Positions 56,651 to 64,000 of a DNA stretch of 64,000 bases are shown one piece after another. Within the stretch, counting starts at the first letter, position 1; every line of letters starts with the position of its first letter. The stretch is from JACZYA01 sp965247455 (GTDB taxonomy: Bacteria; Acidobacteriota; Terriglobia; Acidiferrales; 2-02-FULL-67-57). The notes beneath the pieces were generated by a model. That model did not search any database, was not told the origin of the DNA, and was given only the letters and a program-made list of their open reading frames with translations. The DNA lies in NCBI GenBank assembly GCA_965247455.1, contig CBDFHE010000016.1:186001-250000 (forward strand). Reading direction: 5' to 3'. Made by a program: the position numbers and the translations under genes.

Positions 56651-57721
56651 ATGAAGATGGCTCCAATTCTGCCGCTGCTTTTTCTGCTCAGTGCTGCTGT
56701 GCTGAGTGCGTCCGACGGCGACGATCTGTTGCCATCGGAATTGAACGGTTGGCAACGCGATTCCTATCAGCGGGTCAATGCCGTCGAGCTGGCTGTGGTG
56801 TCCGGCGATGAGGCCGCGCTGCTGCTCGAGTACGGCAGCCAGCGTGCCGAGAGCGCCCGCTACCGGCGCGACACAGCGGCTTGGCAACTGGTGGTACACC
56901 ACATGCTGGATCGCAGCAGCGCCTACGGGGTCTTCACGTTGCTCCGCGCGGGCGGCACGCCGTTGCCGTTGGGAGAAGCGGCTGCGCACGTGGGCGACCG
57001 GATTGTTTTCTATCAAGGCAACTACTTCGTCGTGGCCGACGCCACGGCCCGCCGGCCCGCCTTGGCTGCTCTGGCGCGCCACCTGGAAGCACAGGCGGGC
57101 CGCCAGCCTGCCCTGCCCAACCTGCCTTACTATCTCCCGCAGACCGGGTTTGTGCCCGGAACGGACTACTATCTGCTTGGTCCGCTGGCCCTGGCGCGTG
57201 TGGCGCCTTTTGGCCCTGGAGATTGGGGAGGCTTTGCGTACGGGGCCGAGGCTGAAAGCGCTCGCTATCGGCTGAAAGGCGGTGAAGCCACGCTGGTGTT
57301 ATTTAGCTATCCTACCCCCCAGATCGCTTCCGAACGCCTGCGTGATTTCCAGCGCCTGTTCGACTTTAACGGCGAGGGTGACCCGGCTCGTCCGCGGGCT
57401 TTTGGCAGGCGAACGGGGACTTTTGTAGCTTTTGTCGGCGGCCCGCTTTCCCCGGCAGCGGCGAATGGGTTGCTCGATCAAGTGCGCTACGAAAGGCACC
57501 TGTCCTGGAGCCGCCCCGGGAAGTCTCGCGTAGCGGAAGATTGGGCTGAGACCGTCGTAAGTCTTTTTATTGGAGCAGGTTTGTTCATCCTTTTAACCCT
57601 GGCCCTCGCTCTGGCTTTTGCGGTTTTTCGGATGCTTGTCGAGCGACTGTGGCCAGGGAAGGTTTTCGGCCGGAGAGACGCGGCTGAGATTATTCGTCTT
57701 GACCTCGATCGGGACAGATAA
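56651..57721 (+). CDS. DUF6599-like secreted/membrane protein
   Basis: The product is 356 residues with a signal peptide (hydrophobic about 5-18), then GWQRDSYQRVNAVELAVVSGDEAALLLEYG, YRRDTAAWQLVVHHMLDRSSAYGVFTLLR, FYQGNYFVVA, and a C-terminal transmembrane helix (about 300-330) with a short basic tail. This matches the DUF6599 pattern known mostly from Acidobacteriota. Function is unknown. The start at ATG 56651 is preferred over a TTG six bases earlier. Confidence 0.65.
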   Translation: MKMAPILPLLFLLSAAVLSASDGDDLLPSELNGWQRDSYQRVNAVELAVVSGDEAALLLEYGSQRAESARYRRDTAAWQLVVHHMLDRSSAYGVFTLLRAGGTPLPLGEAAAHVGDRIVFYQGNYFVVADATARRPALAALARHLEAQAGRQPALPNLPYYLPQTGFVPGTDYYLLGPLALARVAPFGPGDWGGFAYGAEAESARYRLKGGEATLVLFSYPTPQIASERLRDFQRLFDFNGEGDPARPRAFGRRTGTFVAFVGGPLSPAAANGLLDQVRYERHLSWSRPGKSRVAEDWAETVVSLFIGAGLFILLTLALALAFAVFRMLVERLWPGKVFGRRDAAEIIRLDLDRDR

Positions 57722-57833
57722 CTCTCTGATACGTAAGAAGTTACTAATAAAGCCCGCCAGAACGCCTCCGAAACCCCTAATCTTATGAAAACAAATGGCT
57801 AGCGTTCTTTTCGCCTTTCGCAAACGTTTCCCC

Positions 57834-57862
57834 TTGACACCACCGTTCCCCCTTCCTAGACT
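57834..57862 (+). promoter_or_regulatory. Strong sigma-70-type promoter
   Basis: Perfect TTGACA (57834-57839), a 17-base spacer and TAGACT (57857-57862). The start would be near 57869. It drives either a short terminated RNA, tRNA-Thr, or both. Confidence 0.75.
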
Positions 57863-57868
57863 TGGCCC

Positions 57869-57952
57869 CCTCAAAGCGGTAGGCCCAACCGCGCACTGGG
57901 CCGTACCTGCTTTCCCCAAGAGCTCCCCGGGTTCGGGGGGCTCTTGGTCTTT
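57869..57952 (+). ncRNA. Candidate small RNA upstream of tRNA-Thr
   Basis: Starting at the predicted start point, an extended hairpin forms: AAAGC, GGTA and GGCCCA pair with TGGGCC, TACC and GCTTT with two single-base bulges, around the loop ACCGCGCAC. It is followed at once by a strong intrinsic terminator. The size, about 84 bases, and absence of a reading frame suggest a small RNA, or a leader that attenuates tRNA-Thr transcription. Confidence 0.5.
57916..57952 (+). terminator. Rho-independent terminator
   Basis: CCAAGAGCTCCCC pairs with GGGGGGCTCTTGG (13 pairs, one G-T) around GGTTC and is followed by TCTTTCT. It lies between the promoter at 57834 and tRNA-Thr. Confidence 0.8.
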
Positions 57953-57997
57953 CTAGGGTTTGACTCGAGGCTTTGTGGCGTGCTACTTAGAAGACAG

Positions 57998-58072
57998 GCC
58001 GGCGTAGCTCAGCGGTAGAGCAGCCGATTCGTAATCGGCAGGTCGTCAGTTCAATTCTGACCGCCGGCTCCA
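57998..58072 (+). tRNA. tRNA-Thr (CGT)
   Basis: The cloverleaf has acceptor arms GCCGGCG/CGCCGGC, D arm around AGCTCAGCGGTAGAGC, anticodon stem GCCGA/TCGGC with loop TTCGTAA (anticodon CGT at 58030-58032), and T arm with TTCAATT. CCA is encoded. An integrase remnant abuts its 3' end. Confidence 0.95.
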
Positions 58073-58310
58073 ACTCTTTCTTCCCTAGAGACTTGTTGTT
58101 CTTCACTCGCTGAGCGCGGAACTTTACGAAACAAAAACTGTTCCAAATGCTCCATCGCAGCGCGCTCAACCTCAGGCATTGAGTGTGTATACACGGCCAA
58201 CGTAGTTTTGATGTCGGAGTGACCGAGGATCGCTTGCGCGGTCTTTGGCGACTCACCGATCATCCCTAACCAGGTCGCAAAGGCGTGCCGCACAAGTCGT
58301 GCTAACCGAC
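58051..58310 (-). pseudogene. Tyrosine integrase C-terminal remnant
   Basis: The minus strand reads LVRHAFATWLGMIGESPKTAQAILGHSDIKTTLAVYTHS, the last catalytic part of a phage-type tyrosine recombinase: R in LVRHAFATWL, the GH of ILGHSDIKTT and the nucleophile Tyr in VYTHS. The N-terminal half and first active-site Arg are missing; upstream sequence (58311-58540) shows no integrase homology. The frame ends inside the tRNA-Thr gene, as with integrases whose attachment site is a tRNA 3' end. Confidence 0.8.
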
Positions 58311-58559
58311 GCGCCGAATGCCCACGGCCCTTGACAGCGGCCCCAGGTCTGTGTCCATTACATCTGTTCTCGCTACTGTGGCCTCGGAGCGGTGCTCCGC
58401 AGGCCGGAAGGTAGGTGAACGGAGAAAAGTGATGACGCACCGACTCCCACCTAATTTCCGCACCAGTAGCGTTTACTCTCGTGCCCGCTTTTCGGGCTTG
58501 TCGCCTTCCCGTAGGGGGCATCGTCCAAAAAATCGGCACAACTTAAGGAGGAAACGCTA

Positions 58560-59720
58560 ATGCCGAACATCTACACCATTAGGTACAACACTCTTCGGAA
58601 CGTAACCCCACCTGAGGAAGAAGCGGTGGGGCGCAGGCGGTACTGTGGCAATGCTCAATCCGATCAATTCCTTGAAATCCCTGATAGCTTGAACATCCGG
58701 GAATACCTCCAAGAAGAGGTAAATGGGAAGCCGATCAAGAAGCGCACTCAGGTGAATGACACCATTAGGGACCAACTCGACCAAGACCGTTCGCTTTTTC
58801 CGGTCCTCAATGGCGGAATCGCCTTAATCGCAAAGGACGTGGCCGTAGAGGATAAAAACCGTAGGGTTAGGCTCCATGACCCTTCGATCATCAATGGCAC
58901 GCAAACCCGGGGTGTGTTGCGCGACTTCTTCAAAGCCCACCCCGAGGATGGAGCCTTCCCCAGCATCAACTTCGAGATCATCATCTGCGACGATGATCGT
59001 CTTGCCGCAGAAATCACAATCGCCCGCAACTACCAAAATGCTGTCCTTCCTGTGTCCACCTACGGCGCCCGCGGCTATTTCAAGGATCTCGAAGCGGCGA
59101 TGAAGAAGCGTGATCCTTCGATCAAGCTGCGGACGTCTGAGACCGATGTCGGGCCTGAGTACATGGACACGGAAAAGCTCATCCAGGTTGTTACTGCGAT
59201 GATTCCTGCGACAGTCACGATGCCACGGGAGGCGAAAGGCGAGGCAGGCAGCCACGGGATCAGGGTGTACGCCTATTCCCAAAAGGCGACCTGCCTGAAA
59301 GACTTCGCCGAGATTGTCAACAGTCCAAGTAAGTACGCAGACGCAAAGCGGTTCTTTGAGGATGTCGCATGCGATGCCTGGAACATTTTCAAAGAACTGC
59401 GGTCCTACCAGGGCTTTTCCATCATCCACGCGGTTACCAAGAACAAGTCCAAGCAAGTAGCACAAGACGGAGTTCCGACCGGGATTGTCTTTCCGATTCT
59501 GTCCGCGCTTGGAAAATTGGCTACACAGCATCGGAATGGCCACTGGTCGTTCAAGCTGCCGAAGGACTTCGACCTGGACGACCTCTGCAAACAGGCCAAG
59601 ATCACATACACCTATCCTGGGCCCGGCAGGTCTAACCCCCAGGCAATGGGAAAGGAACTCGCCTGCTACCTAAACTTGAATGCGATCGTTGATGCCTACT
59701 TGAAGTACCGGAGGCCGTAG
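58560..59720 (+). CDS. AIPR-type (abortive infection phage resistance) protein
   Basis: The product is 386 residues. LFPVLNGGIALIAKDVAVEDKN and, at 110-116, IINGTQT are the signature of AIPR proteins (NNGIT...VNGQQT type), a family first linked to abortive infection in phage-exposed bacteria. Residues 140-160 (FEIIICDDDRLAAEITIARNYQNAVLP) match the next family block. The rest is helical. It is shorter than many AIPR proteins. AAGGAGG sits ten bases before the ATG. Its site beside an integrase remnant and tRNA suggests a small defence island. Confidence 0.7.
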   Translation: MPNIYTIRYNTLRNVTPPEEEAVGRRRYCGNAQSDQFLEIPDSLNIREYLQEEVNGKPIKKRTQVNDTIRDQLDQDRSLFPVLNGGIALIAKDVAVEDKNRRVRLHDPSIINGTQTRGVLRDFFKAHPEDGAFPSINFEIIICDDDRLAAEITIARNYQNAVLPVSTYGARGYFKDLEAAMKKRDPSIKLRTSETDVGPEYMDTEKLIQVVTAMIPATVTMPREAKGEAGSHGIRVYAYSQKATCLKDFAEIVNSPSKYADAKRFFEDVACDAWNIFKELRSYQGFSIIHAVTKNKSKQVAQDGVPTGIVFPILSALGKLATQHRNGHWSFKLPKDFDLDDLCKQAKITYTYPGPGRSNPQAMGKELACYLNLNAIVDAYLKYRRP

Positions 59721-59753
59721 TACAATTGCGCCTCTATCATCTGGTGAGGGATG

Positions 59754-59792
59754 GCCTCCGGCAGCCGGGTCTAGTTTTCCTCCGCCGGAGGC
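59754..59792 (+). terminator. Stem-loop after the AIPR gene
   Basis: GCCTCCGGC (59754-59762) and GCCGGAGGC (59784-59792) are perfect inverted repeats around a 21-base loop. No U-run follows, so it is either a weak terminator or an RNA-stability hairpin. Confidence 0.4.
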
Positions 59793-60369
59793 AACTCCGA
59801 AGGTGAGTGTCTGTGCACCAGCCTCCCGTGCGCGCGGCTAGAACGGGATGCTTATGCCGATGCCGATGCGAATGCGTCCCCGGCGGTGGTGACCACCGTG
59901 ACCATGGCCGTAGCCATGGCCGTAACCGTAACCGTGGCCATAACCATGGCCGTAGCCGTGGCCGCGAGAATGGCCATAACCGTAGGCGTAGCCACGGGCC
60001 CGGCGATGGCGGCGATAAACGTCGTTGAGAGCGTCCAAGGAATGATTCTCAAGGAAGAGTGGGCTGCCGCGATGGGAATGTTCCCCTTGCTCTGGTACTC
60101 ATCAGTTCTGGGATTAGCTTAGTTGAGTTCATACTGGCCACGGTGCTGGGGGCTTAGCTCTACAAGGAGGCATAGCAGCCAACTCCTCCGCCGCAACCTC
60201 CCACAGTAGCTCCTTCACGTTGACTTGCCTGCGGGTGGGGGCTCCGTCTGAGGCTCGACTTTGCGATACGTCCCGTTGCTGTCCTGGATCAGTCGGTGGG
60301 CCGCGCCCTTCGACATCTCGGGGCAAGCTGCCGGGCTAAACGCGCGCGTGCCTGAGGGGAAATACTCCG
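59793..60369. other. Gene-poor stretch with a repetitive block
   Basis: This 577-base region holds a hexamer-like block (59890-59990, units such as CCATGGCCGTAG) and no confident gene. A 33-codon minus-strand frame (60316-60215, MSKGAAHRLIQDSNGTYR) could be real but has no support. A minus-strand Gly/His/Tyr-rich frame is listed on its own. Confidence 0.5.
59838..60038 (-). CDS. Possible Gly/His/Tyr-rich small protein
   Basis: The minus frame encodes 66 residues: a basic lead (YRRHRRARGYAYGYG), an array of GYGH-like repeats, then RIRIGIGISIPF. Such repeats occur in small, probably metal-binding secreted proteins, but here the only start is TTG, there is no signal peptide, and other frames over the repeat are also open. 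Low confidence. Confidence 0.25.
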   Translation of the reverse strand: MDALNDVYRRHRRARGYAYGYGHSRGHGYGHGYGHGYGYGHGYGHGHGGHHRRGRIRIGIGISIPF

Positions 60370-61624
60370 CTAATTTTTCAAGAAGCGGCGGAAGCTTTCG
60401 GGTCGCATCTCGTAGCCGAGGAACACGCTCCGCAGGTCGGTGGCGCCCAGATGGTGGACCAGAATTTCGCCCAACACATCACGGAAGTCGGTGGTCAGAG
60501 CCAAGTCGCGCCCTTCAAACAACTGTTTGCGCCCCAGCCCTGGCCAGTCGCCGTACACTTTACCGCCGCGCACTGGCCCGCCCACCACGAACAGCGCGTT
60601 GGCGTGGCCGTGGTCGGTGCCGCGGTTGCCGTTCTCGAACGCGGTGCGCCCGAACTCAGAAAGCGTCACCAGCACCACATCTTCCATGCGGTCGCCTAAG
60701 TCGCGCACGAAGGCAGTGATGCCGCCGGCAAACTGCCGCACGCAGCAGGTTGGCGAGTTGGCCTTGCGCGCCCCCCTCGTTGACGTGGTGGTCCCAGCCG
60801 CCCACTTCGGCGAAGGCAATCTCCAGCCCGATACCCGATTTGATCAACTGCGCGATTTGGAGCACGGCCTGGCCGAACGGCCCCCGCGGATACTGGGTGC
60901 CGTTGGCCGGCTGGTACTGGGCCGGGTTCACCCGCTGCAACAGGTCCACCGCGTCAAAGGTCTCCCGCGCCGTCGGAGTCAGCAGCGGGTCGCTCGAAGC
61001 AGCGTAGAGTTCCTCCAACCCGCCCCGCACCAGTTCGGTGCGGCGCCCGGCCTCAATACCGAACCTCTCCAGCCGCGGTACGGCCAGCGCCGGGGCGGTT
61101 CCCTTGAGGATGCGCGGCAACTGCGAAGTCGCCGAGACCGCCCGGAAGCTCGACGACGTTTCCGTCGCATGCGCTTGCAGGTAGCGGTTCAACCAGCCGT
61201 CGGCAGTGCTCTTCACGCCCGGGGTGCCTGACTCCATGAAGTCCTGCGCGTCGAAGTGCGAGCGGGTGGCGTGGGGCGAGCCGGCCGCGTGTACCGCCGC
61301 CAATAGCCCTTCGTCATACAGCTCCTTGAAAGGCACCAGCGCGGGGTGGAAACCGAAGAAGCAGTCCAGGTCGAGTGCCGCCTGCTGGTTGCCACGCTGC
61401 GGCCGAGGAATCGCAATCGTCGGGCGCAGATCGTAGTAGGTCCTCTCTGCGTGCGGCACCACGATGTTGAGTCCGTCGGCCGCTCCGCGCTGGAACAGCA
61501 CCACCAGTATCTTTCCGCGCGCGCGCGTGGCGACCGCCGCCCGGGCCAGAAAACCGGGCACCGCGCCCAAACCCACCAGCGCGATCCCGCTCGACTTGAG
61601 GAAAAACCGCCGCGATAACCTCAT
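60370..61624 (-). pseudogene. DUF1501 protein, frameshifted
   Basis: This sulfatase-like secreted protein has a twin-arginine signal MRLSRRFFLKSSGIAL and LVVLFQRGAADGLNIVVPH, SHFDAQDFMESGTPG, GWLNRYLQ and VGGWDHHVNEGG. After NLLR the frame breaks at about 60738-60745, where an extra TGCG is tandemly duplicated; QFAGGITAFVRDLGDRMEDV, EFGRTAFENGNRGTDHGHANA and the C-terminus follow in the next frame. DUF1501 genes are usually next to DUF1800 genes, as here. Start ATG 61624, 13 bases after the DUF1800 stop. Confidence 0.85.
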
Positions 61625-61637
61625 GGACTCCTCCCCG

Positions 61638-63640
61638 CTATTTCCGTTGAAACTCCGGCCCTGCCAACAGCCATCCCAACGCCAGCCGCGCCCGCATCTC
61701 GCTCGCCTGTGGCGGCAGAGCGCGTCTCGCTGCTCCCAACTCATCTTGCACCGCGGCCAGTTGCTTCAACAGCGCCGCCCGTGTGGCACGGGAAGGTTCA
61801 CGTCCCATCACTTGCTCGCCAAGCTGCGCCACCAGTTGATGGGCGGATTCCATCGCCTGCACCTCGTGCGGCAACGAAACCTGCGTGCCCGGCAGGTGGT
61901 TCGTGGCCAATCCCAGCGCCACCTTCATCCGGCTCAGCAACGCCCCGGTTGAAACCCAAGCGTCGGCGGTGTCTTTGTAGCCGGTGGGCGGCTCAGCGCC
62001 GTAGAGCGGCTGGCCCAGTTCCCGCAGCGCCAGCACCAAGCCCGGCGGCCCGCCTCCCGGAGTTCCCGGCAGGCCGGCGATCTCAGCCTCGGTCGCGCGT
62101 GCTGCGCTCACCACAAATTCGAACGGCGTCTTCAGCTTGGCTTGCATCACGCCGGGCGACCAGAACTCTTCTGCGCTGAACAGCGTCCGTAGCACAGCGC
62201 GGATGTCGCCGTCAGTCTGCTGGAAGGTCTTGGCCATCTTCTCGACCAGCGAAGCTGGCGGGGCGTCGCTCACGAAGCGCCGCGCCAACTTCAAAGAGAT
62301 GTAGCGGGCAGTGGAAGGGTGCCGCGCCAGCAGGTCCAACACGGCTTCGCCGTCTTCCATGCCGCCGCTCTTGATCTTTTTCCCCAGCACCATCTTGGTT
62401 CCTGAGTCGTGCAACTCATCCATGAAAACGAACTGCTGGCCCAGCGGCAGCGGCAACAAGGTCCAGCCGGTAAAGCAGCGCGCCACCTCGATGATGTCCT
62501 GCTGGGTGTAGCCGCCCTCGACGCCCAGCGTATGCAGCTCCATCAACTCGCGAGCGTAGTTTTCGTTCAGCCCGCGGAAGCGCTGCGGCCGCTGCTGCTG
62601 ATTCGGCTGTCCGCGGCGGTTGCGCCGCGGGAAGAACCTGCCGCTGTTTCTGGCGCGGCGCCTGCTGAACTGCTCCCGCCGTTCCAATTCCCGCTCGATC
62701 TGTGTCGTGTCCATCCCGCGACGACGCAGCAACTCCACCACGACACCACCGGGCGGCAGACCCTGCTCGCGGGCGGCTTGCTGGTAGTGGGACCGCAACC
62801 TCCGTCGGTCGATCTTGGCTTCGGGGTCAACGCTCATCCAGTTGTCGAGGTAGAAGAGCATGGCGGGGTGGCGGGCAGTGGCGCCCAGCAGGTCGCGGAA
62901 CTTGCCGAGCGCGTGCGGGCGGATGGCGTCGCGCTCGTAGCCGGTAATGTGCCAGCGGTCGGTGCCCTTGCCAATAAAGACGTGAAGTGATTGAACCAGA
63001 AGTCGGTCATCACTTCCTGCAACTGCCGCTCGCTGTAGGTGGCGCGCAGGAGCTTGGCCTGCGACAGCTCCAGCACAATGCGTTGCGGGCCGCGCAGCGC
63101 CCGCTCCATCCGCTCGCCGGGTGTCATCCGCTCGCGCCGGCGCTGTCCCTGCACCGCCGGATTGGCGGCTTGCCCTTGTTGTCGCTCGCGCCGTTCACGC
63201 ATTCGTTGCAGTTCGGGGAATAACTCGTTCATCGCATCGGGGTCCATGCCCATGCGGGCGGTCAGTTGCCGCTCGATGCCGCGCAGCAGTTGCGGCGGGG
63301 GATAGGCGGCCAGCAGCTCGGTGGATTTCATCGTCAAAGTTTCAAACTGTGCCAGGCGCCGTTCCACCGAACGATCAGAAATCGTCTCCGGTTGCAACTG
63401 TTGCTCGATGTAGGTTGCAATTCCAATCCGTTTGATGCGCTTCACCTCTCCCGCCCGCGGCCCGTAGCCCAGCCGGTTGAGCGCATGGAGAATCTTCTGC
63501 TCTTCGCTCAGGCCCGTGTCGGGGATGCGAACTCGTGAGCCTGTTCCTTCGGAGGCATACAAGGGATAGAAATTGTAGGGTAACACCAGCAGCGCCAGCA
63601 CCCAGACCGCCAACGCCGACCGTAGTCGCCTATTGTTCAT
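61638..63640 (-). pseudogene. DUF1800 protein, frameshifted
   Basis: The N-terminal part has a signal peptide (MNNRRLRSALAVWVLALLVLP) and KILHALNRLGYGPRAGEVKRI and EVMTDFWFNHF. After NHF the frame breaks (about 62983; one A lost at TTCACGTC). The remainder HITGYERDAIRPHALGKFRDLLGATARHPAMLFYLDN, ENYARELMELHTLGV and FTGWTL is in the other frame to 61638. These proteins are typical of Planctomycetes and Acidobacteriota and partner DUF1501. A Gln/Arg-rich insert (ERRERQQGQA) and a Arg-rich insert are present. Function unknown. Confidence 0.85.
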
Positions 63641-63824
63641 CAGCAACTCTCCCTGTCTGTTATGACACCGCCCGCCCTCTTTCCGTTTAACCCCATCGGC
63701 ACAAAAAAGTTTCGGATGAGAGAGAATGATGTGACCGAGGTTCTTGGCGTTGCCGTTGGAAGAAGAGCGCCGCAGGACTATGCGTGGGAGCAGGAACTAT
63801 ACTCGGCGTTGCAACACTCTGGAT

Positions 63825-64000
63825 TCAGGGTACATTCCAGTCGTGCGGATATCTGACGTAGGACGAGTCTAAGTCCGCCACAGCTCGGCATCCCAACAAT
63901 CTCAGCGTCCGTTCGACGTCCTCTCGCAGAATGTCTAGCGCTCGGCTAACGCCGGGTTGGCCCGCAGCAGCGAGCCCGTACGCGTAAGCACGGCCTATCA
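63825..64000 (-). CDS. Alpha-hydroxy-acid oxidase, C-terminal end (cut by window edge)
   Basis: The minus frame enters at the window end and reads IGRAYAYGLAAAGQPGVSRALDILREDVERTLRLLGCRAVADLDSSYVR and stops at 63825. This is the typical FMN-binding C-terminus of the LldD/glycolate/lactate oxidase family (IGRPYLYGLAAxGxxGV). Only 57 residues are visible, so the substrate is not known. A plus-strand frame over the same bases (63662-63856) is a shadow. Confidence 0.8.
   Translation of the reverse strand, partial: IGRAYAYGLAAAGQPGVSRALDILREDVERTLRLLGCRAVADLDSSYVRYPHDWNVP

Noticed and set aside
57987..58256. A minus-strand frame across tRNA-Thr ending in CRLRIGCSTAELRRPVF
   Set aside because: This is the usual false protein read from the antisense of a tRNA gene.
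59886..60122. Plus-strand Val/Ala/Thr-rich frame over the hexamer block
   Set aside because: It is low-complexity read-out of the repeat, without a ribosome site; the minus-strand Gly/His/Tyr frame is only slightly better.

Overview
The window is mostly GC-rich bacterial chromosome with closely packed genes. The gene set (a DUF1800/DUF1501 pair, a DUF6599-like protein, a bifunctional FtcD in a hut cluster, two-subunit GcvP, a TreT-like glycosyltransferase with a DUF5752-like partner, ISNCY and IS1595 remnants) suits a soil-type Acidobacteriota genome. No rRNA or marker phylogeny is present, so this assignment is an inference.

Layout. 1-8151: an ISNCY-like transposase cut by the window edge, a TreT-like glycosyltransferase with a DUF5752-like protein, a CmpX-like membrane protein, an endonuclease/phosphatase-fold protein, SppA, a ferredoxin-NADP reductase-like protein and an ABC permease. 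8213-18325: a decayed IS1595-type element, then housekeeping genes (SDR epimerase, M48 protease, trans-sulfuration enzyme, CutA, phosphohexomutase, FtsB-like, ThiG, acyl-CoA synthetase). 18371-26950: an AT-richer island whose three genes (nucleotidyltransferase-like, unknown, radical SAM) lie on the minus strand. It holds two IS1380 copies and one IS630 copy, with a second IS630 copy at its left edge. 27056-34389: histidine utilisation (hutU, broken hutI, small ORF, ftcD). 34537-40549: an Mla-type lipid transport operon behind an anti-sigma/STAS pair, with mlaF split by IS1380 and mlaE frameshifted. 40767-49062: a small Cys-rich protein, the gcvT-H-PA-PB operon, a second M48 protease, ilvE and an aquaporin. 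49186-49519: hairpin repeats. 49612-57721: pilT, recX, alaS, lytic transglycosylase, AMIN amidase, DUF6599-like. 57834-59792: a candidate small RNA, tRNA-Thr(CGT), an integrase remnant and an AIPR-type gene. 60370-64000: frameshifted DUF1501/DUF1800 genes and the tail of an alpha-hydroxy-acid oxidase.

Mobile DNA is the main theme. Four near-identical IS1380-family copies (1670 bp; one is 1672 bp) each have a perfect 5-bp target duplication, and two IS630 copies (1149 bp) have TA duplications. Deleting the elements in silico rejoins hutI, mlaF, the nucleotidyltransferase-like gene and the unknown island gene in frame, so the pre-insertion proteins can be read. Several other genes carry 1-4 base indels, many in homopolymers; these are either decay or sequencing error.

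The items most worth following are the reconstructed three-gene radical SAM island, the promoter-hairpin-terminator unit in front of tRNA-Thr, the AIPR gene beside an integrase remnant, a sigma-54-like promoter in front of a structured intergenic segment, and a family of nested GC-rich hairpins between genes. No CRISPR array or rRNA gene was seen.
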